A DNA stretch of 64,000 nucleotides from Bacillota bacterium (GTDB lineage: Bacteria > Bacillota > Sulfobacillia > Sulfobacillales > Sulfobacillaceae). The notes under the pieces are model-generated. The model did not search any database. It was not told where the DNA came from and was given only the letters and a program-made list of their open reading frames with translations. Shown piece after piece: positions 8,171 through 16,563 of this stretch. Made by a program: the position numbers and the translations under genes. Positions within the stretch are counted from its first letter, which is position 1; each line of letters starts with the position of its first letter. The stretch lies in NCBI GenBank assembly GCA_026627385.1, contig JAPNUR010000011.1:25386-89385 (forward strand), in the 5' to 3' direction.

Positions 8171-10267
8171 TTAGGGCAACGATTGCACGATGGCCCGATA
8201 GATGTCGGCGGCCGTGGGATGGCCATCGTGACCGAGACCAGGGTTTGCCTTGCCGCCTGGCGGCGCGCCGCAGCCGGGACTGACCTCCGTCGGCGCGTGG
8301 CCGCGAATAAAGACCTCCTGATAACTGGAGCAACACCCATTAGCCAATAGACCTGTGCGCGTGCAAACGGCGCGGGTGACGATGCCGTTTGGGCGGGGAA
8401 ACGGGACCATGGGTTGATTGGCCAGCGCATCGGCCAAAAAGTGTGCCCAGATGGGACCGGCCCCACGGTCGCCCGTGAGACCGACGGGTGTGTCGTTGTC
8501 ATTACCCACCCACACGGCAGCTGTGAGCTGCGGCGTGAACCCCACCAGCCAACTATCTCGTTGTTTAGAGGACGTCCCCGTCTTCGCTGCTGCGGGACGG
8601 CCTCCGAGAATGGGTTCCAGATCATGCGCGGTGCCGCTGGCGGATAAGAGCGGAGCGTGGAATAGATCTTGCACCACATAGGCGACCTGGGGGGTGATAA
8701 CGCGGGTGAGGTGCGGTGTGCCTCGATACAGCACGCGCCCGTTAGCATCCTGGACCTCCAGTACCCCCAGAGGCCGGATACGGTACCCTCCATTAGCCAG
8801 GGGAGCCACAGCCCGGGCCATTTCAAAGGGCGTGACAGAGGAGGAGCCCAAGGCCGTGGTCAAGTTGTCCGCGAGGGGGCTGGTAATACCCATGGCGTGA
8901 GCCATGGCAATCATAGCCGGCGGGCCTACGGTGTTCATCCATTTCAGGGCCACAATGTTGTCGGACATCGCAATCGCCCGGCGAATAGTCAAAGGGCCAT
9001 TAAACACATACCCGTAGTTATGCGGAACGTACCATTTGCCATGACCAGCCGGAAACCGCACCGGAGCCGAGACTTTGACGGCGGAAGTCGAGTAACCGTC
9101 GTTAATGACTGTGGTGTACAAAAAATACTTCATCGCCGATCCTGGCTGACGCGCGGCATATAAGGCGCGGTTGAAGGTCGAGTTATAATAGTCATCGCTT
9201 CCCACAAGAGCTTCCACGTAGCCATTTTTCGGATTAATGGCGACCAGTGCCGTCTGGGGTTCATAGACCCCGTGGACCTTGCCGTTAATGGGCGCGTAGT
9301 CTAACACCACACGCTGCGCTAGACGCTGCATCCGCCAATCCATGGTCGTCACAATGCGGTAACCCCCTGTGGCTAAGTTTTGGGCAATGCTTGGGGCTAC
9401 CTGGCTTAGCTCGTCGGCCACGAACTGGGTGAAAAATGGCGCGCGGTCGCCAATGGGGGTGGCGGCATTCAACCCCAGTGGCGTCGCTTCCGCCTGTTTG
9501 GCTTCAACGGGCGAGATGTAGTGAAGTTTCGCCATTTCGGTCAAAACTAGATTCCGGCGCCTCCACGCTGCCTGCGGATGGATCAGGGGGTCATAATAGC
9601 TTGGGGCATTCACGAGCCCCGCCAATAGCGCCGCTTCGGGTAAAGTGAGCGTTTTCGCGCTATGACCAAAGTACCGTTCCGAGGCGGCTTCGACGCCGTA
9701 AGCCCCCTCTCCGAAATAGACATCGTTCAAGTACATCGCCAGTATCTGGGGCTTGGTGTAAATCGCCGACAATTTTAGAGAGATAAACAGTTCCAGGAGT
9801 TTCCGCCGGAAGGTACGGCGATCCGAGAGATAAAGGTTTTTGGCCAATTGCTGGGTAATGGTACTGCCCCCCTGAAGGATTTGATGGTGCCTCAAATCGG
9901 TGATGGCCGCCCGGAGAATGCCGACCGGGTCGAGCGCGGGTTCCACCCAAAAGGTGTTGTCCTCAATGGCGACTAACGCATTTTGCATTGCCGGGGGAAT
10001 GGCTTGCGGGCTTATAGGAATGCGATTGACGGTGGCGTACAATACACTCACCAAGTGGCCATGCTGGTCGTAAATGGTGGTGTCAGCCGGAAGGCTTGGC
10101 GGCGGTAAAAAGACCCAGGCAGCCGGCGCTAAAATGGCCCCGACAGCGAGAACCAATGCGGGGAGGCTAATCGCGGCTCCCGTGTTGGCGATCTTTTGCA
10201 ACAGGCGGCGCCCGTAGGCGGATTTACGCCGCTGCCGCCGGTGGTGCCGGCCGCGCTTTTGGTCCAC
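8171..10267 (-). CDS. Class A penicillin-binding protein (PBP1A-type)
   Basis: This is a bifunctional peptidoglycan glycosyltransferase/transpeptidase, a type II membrane protein with a basic cytoplasmic N-terminus (KRGRHHRRQRRKS) and one membrane helix around residues 30-52. The glycosyltransferase motifs AIEDNTFW and GGSTITQQLAKN are present. The transpeptidase domain has the SxxK nucleophile as SAMK, the SDN triad and the KTGTSSK box. The C-terminus has a short Cys-containing tail (ANGCCSSYQEVF). The GTG start at 10267 has AAGGAGGGG immediately upstream. It converges with the molybdopterin enzyme, leaving only 19 bp, and diverges from the polyamine operon. Length 698 residues is usual. Confidence 0.95.
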   Translation of the reverse strand: MDQKRGRHHRRQRRKSAYGRRLLQKIANTGAAISLPALVLAVGAILAPAAWVFLPPPSLPADTTIYDQHGHLVSVLYATVNRIPISPQAIPPAMQNALVAIEDNTFWVEPALDPVGILRAAITDLRHHQILQGGSTITQQLAKNLYLSDRRTFRRKLLELFISLKLSAIYTKPQILAMYLNDVYFGEGAYGVEAASERYFGHSAKTLTLPEAALLAGLVNAPSYYDPLIHPQAAWRRRNLVLTEMAKLHYISPVEAKQAEATPLGLNAATPIGDRAPFFTQFVADELSQVAPSIAQNLATGGYRIVTTMDWRMQRLAQRVVLDYAPINGKVHGVYEPQTALVAINPKNGYVEALVGSDDYYNSTFNRALYAARQPGSAMKYFLYTTVINDGYSTSAVKVSAPVRFPAGHGKWYVPHNYGYVFNGPLTIRRAIAMSDNIVALKWMNTVGPPAMIAMAHAMGITSPLADNLTTALGSSSVTPFEMARAVAPLANGGYRIRPLGVLEVQDANGRVLYRGTPHLTRVITPQVAYVVQDLFHAPLLSASGTAHDLEPILGGRPAAAKTGTSSKQRDSWLVGFTPQLTAAVWVGNDNDTPVGLTGDRGAGPIWAHFLADALANQPMVPFPRPNGIVTRAVCTRTGLLANGCCSSYQEVFIRGHAPTEVSPGCGAPPGGKANPGLGHDGHPTAADIYRAIVQSLP

Positions 10268-10377
10268 ACGACCCCTCCTTCCTGTGCCTTGCTTCAGTAG
10301 TATGTAGGGGGTTGTCAGGAACTAGTCTGTCAATTCTCGACAGGCGCCTAGGGAAGGAAAAGGATGCTCAAGACAAT

Positions 10378-10406
10378 TTCATGCAGGGAACGCTCTCTGC
10401 TATAAT
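10378..10406 (+). promoter_or_regulatory. Candidate promoter of the polyamine-argS operon
   Basis: A perfect TATAAT at 10401-10406 is preceded at 17 bases by a weak -35 (TTCATG, 10378-10383). It lies about 85 bases upstream of the first gene of the operon. There is no other good -10 in the 224-bp divergent intergenic region on this strand. Confidence 0.5.
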
Positions 10407-10491
10407 AGCCAAGACTATCAGTTCACTCGCCGACTATTTCATCGGCCTGCCCTTCAGATTACGGTTAACAAATTTAAAGGAGGCACTCGGC

Positions 10492-10953
10492 GTGTTACCC
10501 ATGTTGCATAAGTTTACGGTCGTGGCGGGAGCGGCAGAGGGCCCGACGCGCCTCAACGCCTTTGATCATGCTTTACTTCGCGCTGGCATTGGCAATGTGA
10601 ATTTGATCCGCGTGAGTTCGATCTTGCCGCCGAATGCCGTCGAGGAACCGGTGTTGCGTGTTGAACCGGGGAGCCTCGTACCCACGGCATATGGCACTAT
10701 CATTGCCGAAGAACCCGGGGCGCTGATTGCGGCAGCGGTTGCCGTGGGCATTGGGGCTTCAAACGAGTACGGGGTGATTATGGAGTTTTCCGGGCATTGT
10801 TCCCAGCGGGAGGCCGCCGAAATTGTCGAGCGCATGGCACGGGAAGCTTTTCGTGAACGGGGTCGGAGGATTGAACGCGTCATCGTGAAGGCTGTGGAGC
10901 ACCGTGTCGAAACCATTGGATGTGCATTCGCAGCCGTGGCGTTATGGGATTGA
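10492..10953 (+). CDS. pdaD: Pyruvoyl-dependent arginine decarboxylase
   Basis: This enzyme converts arginine to agmatine. The proenzyme cleaves itself between two serines to make a pyruvoyl cofactor; the site is visible as RVSSILPP with cleavage expected between Ser42 and Ser43, giving a short beta and a longer alpha chain. The downstream GSLVPTAYGTI and the EYGVIMEFSG segments are typical of the archaeal/bacterial PvlArgDC family. The GTG at 10492 is used because AAAGGAGG ends eight bases upstream; the ATG at 10501 is too far. The neighbours are an aminopropyltransferase and a ureohydrolase, which fits polyamine synthesis. At 153 residues it is full length for the family. Confidence 0.93.
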   Translation: MLPMLHKFTVVAGAAEGPTRLNAFDHALLRAGIGNVNLIRVSSILPPNAVEEPVLRVEPGSLVPTAYGTIIAEEPGALIAAAVAVGIGASNEYGVIMEFSGHCSQREAAEIVERMAREAFRERGRRIERVIVKAVEHRVETIGCAFAAVALWD

Positions 10954-10969
10954 AGCGGAGGGTGAACGT

Positions 10970-11803
10970 GTGAGCGCAAAGCAACAAACCTGGTTTACAG
11001 AGTACCAAACAGATTCCCTAAGCCTCGGCCTTCGAATCGATCAGATCTTACTCGCCGAAAAGACGCCCTTTCAGCATCTCTTGGTGGCAGAGACAGAGAC
11101 CTATGGGCGCTTGTTGGCTCTGGATGGGGCGGTGCAGACGACCATTCAAGATGAGTTCGTCTACCATGAAATGATTACCCATGTCCCTTTATTTATGTTG
11201 GATGCGCCTCGAAAGGTGGCCGTCATCGGTGGTGGCGACGGGGGATCGATTCGGGAAATTTTAAAGCATCCAAGTGTCCAAGAAGCTCACTTAATCGAAA
11301 TCGACGCCCGTGTGGTCGAGGCGGCGCGACGCTTTTTACCGGAATTGTCTGCGGCGTTGGACGATCCACGGGCGCATGTGCATATTGCTAACGGCATTGA
11401 CTGGGTCCGCGAGGCCCGGGATTTTGACGTGATCATCGTCGACTCCACGGATCCTGTGGGAGCCGCCGCGGGATTGTTTCAGCCGTCCTTCTATCAGAGT
11501 ATTGCTGCCGCATTAAACCCGCACGGCATTCTCGTCGCCCAATCAGAATCGCCCTTTTTGCACCTGGCGCTCATCAAGGACATGATCGCGGGCATGAAGA
11601 CCGCTTTTTCCGTCGTGCGTCCCTACGTCGCACCAGTGCCCACTTATCCTAGCGGCTATTGGAGTTTTCTCATGGCCTCGCACCGACCGCTGTCGCCATC
11701 TCTGCGTTGCCGGACCGACCGCATAGACACCCGCTATTGGACCCCAGAAATGCAGTCCGCCGCCTTTGCGCTGCCGCGGTTTATGGAGGATCTCTTGCCA
11801 TGA
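10970..11803 (+). CDS. speE: Spermidine synthase-family aminopropyltransferase
   Basis: This protein transfers an aminopropyl group from decarboxylated S-adenosylmethionine to a polyamine acceptor. The SAM-type fold shows GGGDGGSIREILKH, an acidic ligand ending strand 2 (LIEID), and the catalytic/acceptor-site motif DSTDPVG. The N-terminal beta-sheet domain has LDGAVQTTIQDEFVYHEM. GTG 10970 has GGAGG eight bases upstream. The gene overlaps the next one by four bases. Because an arginine decarboxylase precedes it and a ureohydrolase follows, the acceptor might be agmatine rather than putrescine, as established for Thermus; that is inference. No S-adenosylmethionine decarboxylase gene is in the window. 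Confidence 0.92.
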   Translation: MSAKQQTWFTEYQTDSLSLGLRIDQILLAEKTPFQHLLVAETETYGRLLALDGAVQTTIQDEFVYHEMITHVPLFMLDAPRKVAVIGGGDGGSIREILKHPSVQEAHLIEIDARVVEAARRFLPELSAALDDPRAHVHIANGIDWVREARDFDVIIVDSTDPVGAAAGLFQPSFYQSIAAALNPHGILVAQSESPFLHLALIKDMIAGMKTAFSVVRPYVAPVPTYPSGYWSFLMASHRPLSPSLRCRTDRIDTRYWTPEMQSAAFALPRFMEDLLP

Positions 11804-12657
11804 CCGGGCCTTTTGCTAAAACAGACCGTTTTTTAGGGATGAATGCCTCGTGGGAAACGGCCGCGTGGGTGTACTTTGGGATTCCTATGGATTACACGGC
11901 GTCCTTTCAGCCCGGTTCGCGTTTTGCACCGCAACGGGTGCGGGAGGCCTCTTATGCCTTGGAAACGTATTCGCTGGCTCAAGATCGCGACTTGGAAACC
12001 GTGCCGGTGGTGGATGCGGGGGATTTAGAACTTCCCTTTGGGAATGTGCGGGAGAGTTTGGAGCGCATACGCGCCACCGCTGCCGCTATCGTGGCCTCGG
12101 GGCGACATTTTTTTGCTTTAGGCGGAGAGCACTTGGTTACCTTGCCGCTGATCGAAGCCGTGCTGGAGCGGTACCCCCAACTGGTAGTGGTGCACTTTGA
12201 TGCGCATGCGGACTTGCGCGATGAGTATGTCGGCGAACGCTTGTCGCATGCCACGGTGCTGCGCCGCGTGAGCGAACGGCTGCCCAGAAAGCATCTTTAC
12301 CAATTTGGCATTCGCTCGGCGACCCCTGAGGAGGTCGAGTTTGCGCGAGCGGTGTCTCATTTTTATCCGCATGCAGTGCTCGCGCCGTTCGAGGCGTGCT
12401 TACCCGAGTTGAAGGACCGCCCGGTCTATGTCACCATGGACATTGATGTCATAGATCCTGCCTTTATGCCTGGCACGGGCACGCCGGAACCGGGCGGAAT
12501 ATCTGCCACCGAGGCGCTTCAGGTGATGACCCGGCTTAGGGAACTCACGGTAGTGGGCATGGATTTAGTGGAAACCATGCCGCATGCCGATATTTCCCAG
12601 CGTTCTGGGGTGCTCGCGGCTAAATTGGTGCGGGAAGCATTGCTGGCCATTGCGTGA
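11800..12657 (+). CDS. speB: Agmatinase / aminopropylagmatine ureohydrolase
   Basis: This is an arginase-superfamily dimanganese enzyme that releases urea from a guanidino group. Metal-binding motifs are GGEHLV, FDAHADLRDE and DIDVIDPAFMPGTGTPEPGG, all intact. The ATG at 11800 overlaps the stop of the aminopropyltransferase gene (ATGA), so the two are translationally coupled. It would convert agmatine to putrescine, or aminopropylagmatine to spermidine. Longer upstream frames only read through the previous gene. Length is 285 residues, usual for bacterial agmatinases. Confidence 0.93.
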   Translation: MTGPFAKTDRFLGMNASWETAAWVYFGIPMDYTASFQPGSRFAPQRVREASYALETYSLAQDRDLETVPVVDAGDLELPFGNVRESLERIRATAAAIVASGRHFFALGGEHLVTLPLIEAVLERYPQLVVVHFDAHADLRDEYVGERLSHATVLRRVSERLPRKHLYQFGIRSATPEEVEFARAVSHFYPHAVLAPFEACLPELKDRPVYVTMDIDVIDPAFMPGTGTPEPGGISATEALQVMTRLRELTVVGMDLVETMPHADISQRSGVLAAKLVREALLAIA

Positions 12658-12677
12658 TCGGGAGGGAATTGAGGACG

Positions 12678-14342
12678 ATGATATCGCGGCTAGACGAAGC
12701 GCGCCAGGCGATTCGCCAGCGAATCATAGAGAAGCTTCACGACCTAGGATGGCCAACGCTGGACGAGTTAGTGCAGGTTGAAGTGCCGACGGAAAAAGGC
12801 CGCGGCGATTTGACCACCAGTTTTGCGCTAAAAGCCGCCCGTCGGGTGAAGATGCCCCCCCGTGAATTGTTGGGGCACATGGACGCGATTTGGAGTGACC
12901 TTCCATGTGTTGCCGGAACTGAAGTGGCGGGCCCGGGATTTCTAAATTTTACCCTGAGCACAGCCTGGATGGCTGAGGTGATTCCGGATATCCTACGCCA
13001 TCCGCAAACTTATGGGAACACGGCGGTGGGCCAGGGTAAGCGTGTGCTTTTGGAGTACGTGTCGGCCAACCCCACTGGACCCATGGTCATTGTCAGCGGA
13101 CGTGCCGCTGCCGTGGGTGACACATTGGCGCGGGTGATGAGTGCAGCGGGCTATCAGGTGTGGCGCGAATTTTATGTGAACGATGCGGGTGGGCAGATTG
13201 CAAGGTTGGGGCAGGCATTAGCTTTACGGCTGCGCGAGTTGGAGGGCGAGGATGTTGAGTCTACATGGCCCGAAAATGTCTATCCTGGCGCCTATGTGAA
13301 GGAATTAGCGCTTATGTATCGGGCTGAGCATCCAGAGGTGTTGGCCCAGTCACTGGCCGAAGATGAGTATCCGGCGCTTGGCGCATGGGCAGCAGAACGT
13401 ATCCGACAGGGACATGAGACAACGCTTAAGCACTTTCGCGTCACTTTTGATCGATGGTTTTCGGAACGCGCCTTACGAGAGTCGGGGGCTCCCGAGGCGG
13501 TCATTCAGCGCCTCAAAGACCGGGGGTACTTGGTTGAGCGCGAGGGCGCCTGGTGGTTTACCGCTACCCGTTTTGGGGATGACAAGGATCGGGTGATGGT
13601 GAAATCCGATGGATCGTTGACCTACTTCGTGCCCGATGCCGCCTATCACGCAGACAAATTTGACCGGGGCTTTGATTATGTGATTGATCTTTTAGGGCCC
13701 GATCATCACGGGTATGTCAATCGCATCCGCGCCGTCGTGGAAGCACTCGGCTATCCGTCAGATCGCCTTGAGGTTCTTATTATCCAGCTGGTCCGCGTAA
13801 TGCGCGATGGAGAGTTGGTGCGCATGTCCAAACGCGGGGGGACGTTCGTGGCGCTGGAGGATCTGATTGAAGAAGCTGGTATTGATCCCGCCCGGTTCTT
13901 TTTGCTAGAACGCGCGCCCGAAACGCCGATGGACTTTGATTTGAACTTAGCCAAGCTGAAAGGGCCGGATAATCCCGTGTACTATGTGCAATACGTCGGG
14001 GCACGAATTCACAGCGTGCTGCGTCAATGGCGGCAAATGGGGGCGCCGGCTGTCCCTGTCGACGTGACCTTGCTGCAAGAACCCGAGGAGCGTCAACTGA
14101 TCATCTTGTTGGCCCGATTTCCCGAGGTGTTGGTACGGGTGGCTGAAGAGCGGGCGCCCCAGCATCTGGTGAAATTTATGACAGAACTGGCGGGCGCGTT
14201 CCATGCGTTTTACCGGCAGCATCGCATCCTGGATCAAGCCCCCAAACTGCGCCAAGCGCGCTTAGCGCTGGCAGAAGCGGTGTTGGCGGTGAATACGCGC
14301 GGCCTCGAGCTCATGGGGATTGAGCAACCCCAGGAGATGTGA
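12678..14342 (+). CDS. argS: Arginyl-tRNA synthetase (degenerate HIGH motif)
   Basis: This class I synthetase charges tRNA-Arg. The Arg-N domain, the catalytic core with SANPTGP and the REFYVNDAGGQI block, the KMSKS-like RMSKRGG and the DALR anticodon-binding domain are all visible. The normally invariant HIGH tetrapeptide after SANTPGP-type lead-in is absent: the sequence reads NPTGPMVIVSGRAAAVGD, with VIVS in its place. Related non-HIGH ArgS forms are, as I recall, present in some other bacterial lineages, so the enzyme is probably active. ATG 12678 is used with GGGAGGG 11 bases upstream. It ends the polyamine operon, linking arginine use in translation and in polyamine making. Confidence 0.92.
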   Translation: MISRLDEARQAIRQRIIEKLHDLGWPTLDELVQVEVPTEKGRGDLTTSFALKAARRVKMPPRELLGHMDAIWSDLPCVAGTEVAGPGFLNFTLSTAWMAEVIPDILRHPQTYGNTAVGQGKRVLLEYVSANPTGPMVIVSGRAAAVGDTLARVMSAAGYQVWREFYVNDAGGQIARLGQALALRLRELEGEDVESTWPENVYPGAYVKELALMYRAEHPEVLAQSLAEDEYPALGAWAAERIRQGHETTLKHFRVTFDRWFSERALRESGAPEAVIQRLKDRGYLVEREGAWWFTATRFGDDKDRVMVKSDGSLTYFVPDAAYHADKFDRGFDYVIDLLGPDHHGYVNRIRAVVEALGYPSDRLEVLIIQLVRVMRDGELVRMSKRGGTFVALEDLIEEAGIDPARFFLLERAPETPMDFDLNLAKLKGPDNPVYYVQYVGARIHSVLRQWRQMGAPAVPVDVTLLQEPEERQLIILLARFPEVLVRVAEERAPQHLVKFMTELAGAFHAFYRQHRILDQAPKLRQARLALAEAVLAVNTRGLELMGIEQPQEM

Positions 14343-14360
14343 GCGAGATCCGTGCTGATC

Positions 14361-14948
14361 CTAGGGGACAAAATACTCATCAAAAGGCACTACACCGGAC
14401 TTTAAGCGCGTGAGCGGCTCATCAGGCGGGGTGGGCACCATCCGTTGGCTGTCCGACGCATGAGCGGCGACCCACATTTGCGCTTCCTCGCGACTTAAGC
14501 AGGCGGAGAGCGGACGGATTTTCAATTGCTCCTGTGCTTGGGCCAGGTATTCGTCCTCCCGAGCCAGAATGCGGCGAATGATTGGATGCCTCGGGCGATA
14601 CCCGGTCCAGCGGACAAATGTGCTCGGCAAGGCATTGTTGCGGCTATGATTGCATGCACGGCAAGCAATGACGCAGTTGTCGAGCGAGGTGTCACCGCCC
14701 CAGCAAATAGGAATGACATGATCCAGCGTCGATCCAGGGCCACCGCACCAGGCGCAGGTGTATCCGTCACGGTGTTGCACCTGGCGGTAGATGCGGCGAT
14801 AGGCGAGCGGTTGATAATTGAGATGCAAGACGCCGTCGCTATCCCAGGTGGCCAAGCCGTCCCGCAAATTCTGTAGGGCCTTTTCCCGGCTGCAAGGGGT
14901 CAATGGCCGCCCTCGGAGGTCGCGCACTGGCACTTTATCGGATAACAT
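14361..14948 (-). CDS. HNH endonuclease-domain protein
   Basis: The core is an HNH zinc finger: CAWCGG, then LDHVIPICWGGD, then NCVIACRACNHSRNN, giving the two CxxC pairs and the His-Asn-His centre. Such proteins are often small DNases of phage, restriction or housekeeping origin; the exact role is unknown. The frame stays open to 15245, but the upstream part is rich in Pro, Ser and Arg without any recognisable fold, so the ATG at 14948 is preferred. That start lacks a well-spaced ribosome binding site (AGGGAGG is about 20 bases away), so the start is uncertain. The gene converges with argS with an 18-base gap. Confidence 0.75.
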   Translation of the reverse strand: MLSDKVPVRDLRGRPLTPCSREKALQNLRDGLATWDSDGVLHLNYQPLAYRRIYRQVQHRDGYTCAWCGGPGSTLDHVIPICWGGDTSLDNCVIACRACNHSRNNALPSTFVRWTGYRPRHPIIRRILAREDEYLAQAQEQLKIRPLSACLSREEAQMWVAAHASDSQRMVPTPPDEPLTRLKSGVVPFDEYFVP

Positions 14949-15338
14949 AGGTGGTTGCGATGACGGCGCCTCCCTTCTGCTTGGCGTTTTCGTGTGCGAG
15001 GACATGATAAGCGATACCGCTGGCCCCATCAAGGGGCTGTGGTTGGATGGTTGGTCGGGATTCGCGACCTTGTCGCCCCCAATTGAACTCTGGTTGCGGA
15101 GCGGATAAGGGGTGCCATAGCGTGGCAGCGTGCTCTGCATGAGTCGTTGCGTCCTGCGAGAGGGCGGAGGCAGGGGATGGGCACGGTGCGGTAAAATACC
15201 CCTCAGAGGTGGGTGGACCCAGCTCCGTTTGCCGAGCAGGCCCATCGGCAGAGGGCGAACAATAAAAGAAAATCCCGTGCATATATTTGCTAAGGATTTT
15301 CAGAGCGGAAACCCAGAGGAATCGCTATCGGCCACGCG
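14949..15338. other. Intergenic region without a convincing gene
   Basis: About 390 bases between the HNH gene and the GntR remnant. Open frames exist on both strands, but their composition does not resemble a protein family and none has a good ribosome binding site. It could hold the upstream part of the HNH reading frame if a later start is wrong. Confidence 0.4.
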
Positions 15339-15800
15339 CTATGATGTTGGCGCTTCCAACTGCGCGACAAATTGGATGCGGTCAGGTCGAAATAAATCTC
15401 GGGCAAATTCCACGAGCCGATTACGCACGTCATAGGCTTCGCGCGTGATCCGGATCAACGGCGCTCGCAACCGCACTTCTAGCGCTTCGCTTTCCATTTG
15501 CCCCGCTGCCACGGCGTCGAGCGTTTGTCTAGCGCGAACGGGGCGAGCATCAAATTGCTGGGCCATGAGGTCGTAAATGGAATAACGGCTTAAATCTCAG
15601 TCTAACAACGTAGGCACAATATCTCGAGGACAGTAAGAGTCTTCCAGCGAGACGACAAGCGCATTGGCGAGGCGTCGGCGCACAACGTGGGCAACCTCAG
15701 CATGCACCGGAGATGCTAGGACTCGCTAAGTCGCGGGGTGGCCCGAATCACTTCGGTGAGTAACACTTTCGACCGATCGGATGGCAATGTCGGCGTACGG
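15339..15800 (-). pseudogene. Remnant of GntR-family regulator with UTRA domain
   Basis: Reading the minus strand gives a recognisable UTRA effector domain: VVRRRLANALVVSLEDSYC, then an in-frame TGA at 15597-15599, then SIYDLMAQQFDARPVRARQ and LIRITREAYDVRNRLVEFAR up to the end near 15339. Another in-frame TAG lies at 15726-15728, and further upstream a different frame has LPSDR, the usual entry into the GntR winged helix, but the helix-turn-helix itself is missing. The gene therefore carries at least one stop, one frameshift and a deletion. Family knowledge: GntR-UTRA proteins sense sugars or phosphorylated sugars, which fits the kinase fossil next door. Confidence 0.7.
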
Positions 15801-15805
15801 AGCCC

Positions 15806-16198
15806 TTGTGTGCCAGATTAAGGGACGAGAATATGGAGCTCATCATTCGCGCGATTAGCGGGCTGCCACTGGATCCCTACTTTTCTTCAGCAAATCGAGA
15901 CCGGCGGTTTTTCCTTAGTCGAACTGCGTTGCGATGGGGGGCCACGCGCAATCCTTATCTCATGCAGTATCAGAGCCATGGGGTGGGATTGCCGGTGAAC
16001 GTTAGCCGTGTGGAAGACCTTGCGGCTTGGGGAGTGGCGCGCCTAGCGATGCTGGCAAAAGGGGTGAGGCCAGCTGATCATCTGTCGTTTATGGCCGAAT
16101 ACCATCCTAAGCGTCAGGACGCATGGCAGGCGGATCCAAGACGTCGGTGGCGTAACGCCATTCATTTGGCCGAGAGCGACTTGTTCGAGCGCGGATGA
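15806..16198 (+). pseudogene. Internally deleted FGGY carbohydrate kinase fragment
   Basis: A frame of at most 130 codons whose two halves match distant parts of FGGY (glycerol/xylulose kinase type) enzymes. GLPLDPYFSSA resembles the conserved GLPLDPYFSxTK segment of the N-terminal domain, while the part from LMQYQSHGVGLPVNV through VEDLAAWGVARLAMLAKG resembles the C-terminal domain around the adenosine site (ADVLG-PV ... EAxALGAA). The roughly 200-300 residues between them are missing, with the frame preserved. A start at ATG 15833 has AAGGGACGAG upstream, so a short protein could still be made, but it cannot be a kinase. It faces the GntR remnant. Confidence 0.6.
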
Positions 16199-16334
16199 CC
16201 GGAGAGGGGTCTCACGGTTGAAAAATAGCACGGGTGCTCGGCTCCGGCGTCTAGATGTGGTGTGGCGCTTCAAGGGATGTTCCTCAAGGTAGAGCGTTTA
16301 AGCCGTGAGGTCAAAGTGCCATTGGAGCCGCATT

Positions 16335-16538
16335 CTAACGATGAATGATATTGGTGAAGGCGGTGACGGCGACAAGAAGCAGCATAATCACCACGTAAAC
16401 CCGCAAGCACCATAAAAAGACCACGAGTCGTGAACTCAGGGGCCGACGCCCAATCTGCCGCACCTGTTGACGCGAGGCGACATAGCGCCGAAGATCTTCC
16501 TCAATATGCTCATCTTGAGATGGCGACTGTTCGCGCAT
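16335..16538 (-). CDS. Small single-pass membrane protein, downstream of Nramp homologue
   Basis: A 67-residue protein with a charged N-terminal half (SQDEHIEEDLRRYVASRQQVRQ) and one hydrophobic helix (FLWCLRVYVVIMLLLVAVTAF). ATG 16538 has AAAGGACGG upstream. It starts 26 bases after the stop of the Nramp-like gene on the same strand, so the two are probably cotranscribed and may interact. I do not recognise a family. Confidence 0.6.
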   Translation of the reverse strand: MREQSPSQDEHIEEDLRRYVASRQQVRQIGRRPLSSRLVVFLWCLRVYVVIMLLLVAVTAFTNIIHR

Positions 16539-16563
16539 TAACGTCCGTCCTTTGCCTTGAGAC

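Noticed and set aside
8669..9163. 164-codon plus-strand frame inside the PBP gene
   Set aside because: It is antisense to conserved transpeptidase motifs and has no family features.
14949..15245. N-terminal extension of the HNH protein
   Set aside because: The extra 99 codons are rich in Pro, Ser and Arg without recognisable structure and overlap alternative frames equally open.
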